A stretch of 64,000 bases of DNA from Phycisphaerae bacterium. Lineage in GTDB: Bacteria > Planctomycetota > Phycisphaerae > UBA1845. Made by a program: the position numbers and the translations under genes. Shown here piece by piece: positions 63,912-64,000 of this stretch (the stretch's first letter is position 1; every line of letters starts with the position of its first letter). The DNA lies in the NCBI GenBank assembly GCA_029260165.1, contig JAJDDT010000064.1:1-64000 (forward strand), in the 5' to 3' direction. A model generated the notes under the pieces. That model saw only the letters and a program-made list of their open reading frames with translations. It was not told the origin of the DNA and searched no databases.

Positions 63912-64000
63912 TCACACGATCCCCGAAAACTCATCCAACACCTCCGGATTCGCCAGCGCATCGCGATTTTTCACTGTCCGACCGTGAATCGTGTTGGCTA
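63912..64000 (-). CDS. C-terminal end of an unidentified protein (partial)
   Basis: The minus strand is open from the window edge to TGA at 63914-63912 and reads ANTIHGRTVKNRDALANPEV then LDEFSGIV. The amino-acid choice (helical, with Asn-Pro and a clean stop) and good third-position codons look genuinely coding. Too short to identify; convergent with the DUF1801 gene. Confidence 0.5.
   Translation of the reverse strand, partial: ANTIHGRTVKNRDALANPEVLDEFSGIV

Overview
The window looks like a chromosomal segment of a Planctomycetota bacterium, most likely of the Phycisphaerae type. The evidence is indirect: zinc-ribbon 'CGYDL...CPECG' proteins, two PEP-CTERM exported proteins, a dockerin-like exported protein, tandem prepilin-type exported proteins, a homodimeric AceE, and a dnaA-dnaN-dciA-gyrB block. 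No rRNA or tRNA gene was found, so the taxonomic call is inference.

Layout. 1-1.3 kb is mobile debris: a decayed IS630-type transposase and a truncated REP-associated (RAYT) transposase running in frame into an MmgE/PrpD dehydratase. 1.3-9 kb holds exported and hypothetical proteins, including a pair followed by copies of the same 103-bp repeat. 9-13.7 kb is a compact purine cluster, guaB - lipoprotein - zinc-ribbon membrane protein - guaA. 13.7-21 kb carries an orphan Phd antitoxin, an SPFH protein, a glyoxalase, a pterin dehydratase, an NAD-binding protein, a dockerin protein, and the coupled purA-uppS pair. 21.2-24.7 kb is an ECF sigma factor followed by a giant anti-sigma-like protein with several DUF4349-like repeats. 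24.8-29.2 kb is accessory (AT-richer HEPN-like gene, metzincin protease, Nudix, MarR with its operator, ankyrin protein). 29.5-34.4 kb has tyrosine catabolism (hppD, hmgA) and nicotinamide salvage (pncB-pncA). 34.4-42.2 kb is mostly minus-strand: a large unknown protein, VanZ-like, ParA, a Nudix protein with a ruined Nudix box, two membrane proteins, ThiD2-ThiE and RibBA. 42.3-51 kb contains a WecA-type transferase, two PEP-CTERM proteins and the replication block dnaA - dnaN - dciA - gyrB with a candidate oriC. 51-64 kb has a Cys-rich tandem-repeat lipoprotein, an HU protein, glnA, a BLUF protein lacking its photoactive tyrosine, mutL with endonuclease motifs, two prepilin-like paralogues, aceE, a DUF1801/YdeI protein and the tail of an unidentified minus-strand gene.

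Three things cut across the annotation. (1) At least nine REP-like hairpins, each preceded by GTAG in one orientation, are scattered over the window, matching the target architecture of RAYT transposases. (2) The plus strand alternates between G-rich and C-rich domains irrespective of gene direction, with switches near 4.5, 42, 46.7 and 55-57 kb; only the 46.7 kb switch falls at dnaA/dnaN. (3) Several regulatory dyads are visible upstream of marR, dnaA, dnaN, the dockerin gene and glnA. Nothing here is a classical defence island or CRISPR; the most unusual items are the DUF4349-array anti-sigma protein, the Cys-rich 111-bp repeat lipoprotein, the Tyr-less BLUF protein and the REP/RAYT network.
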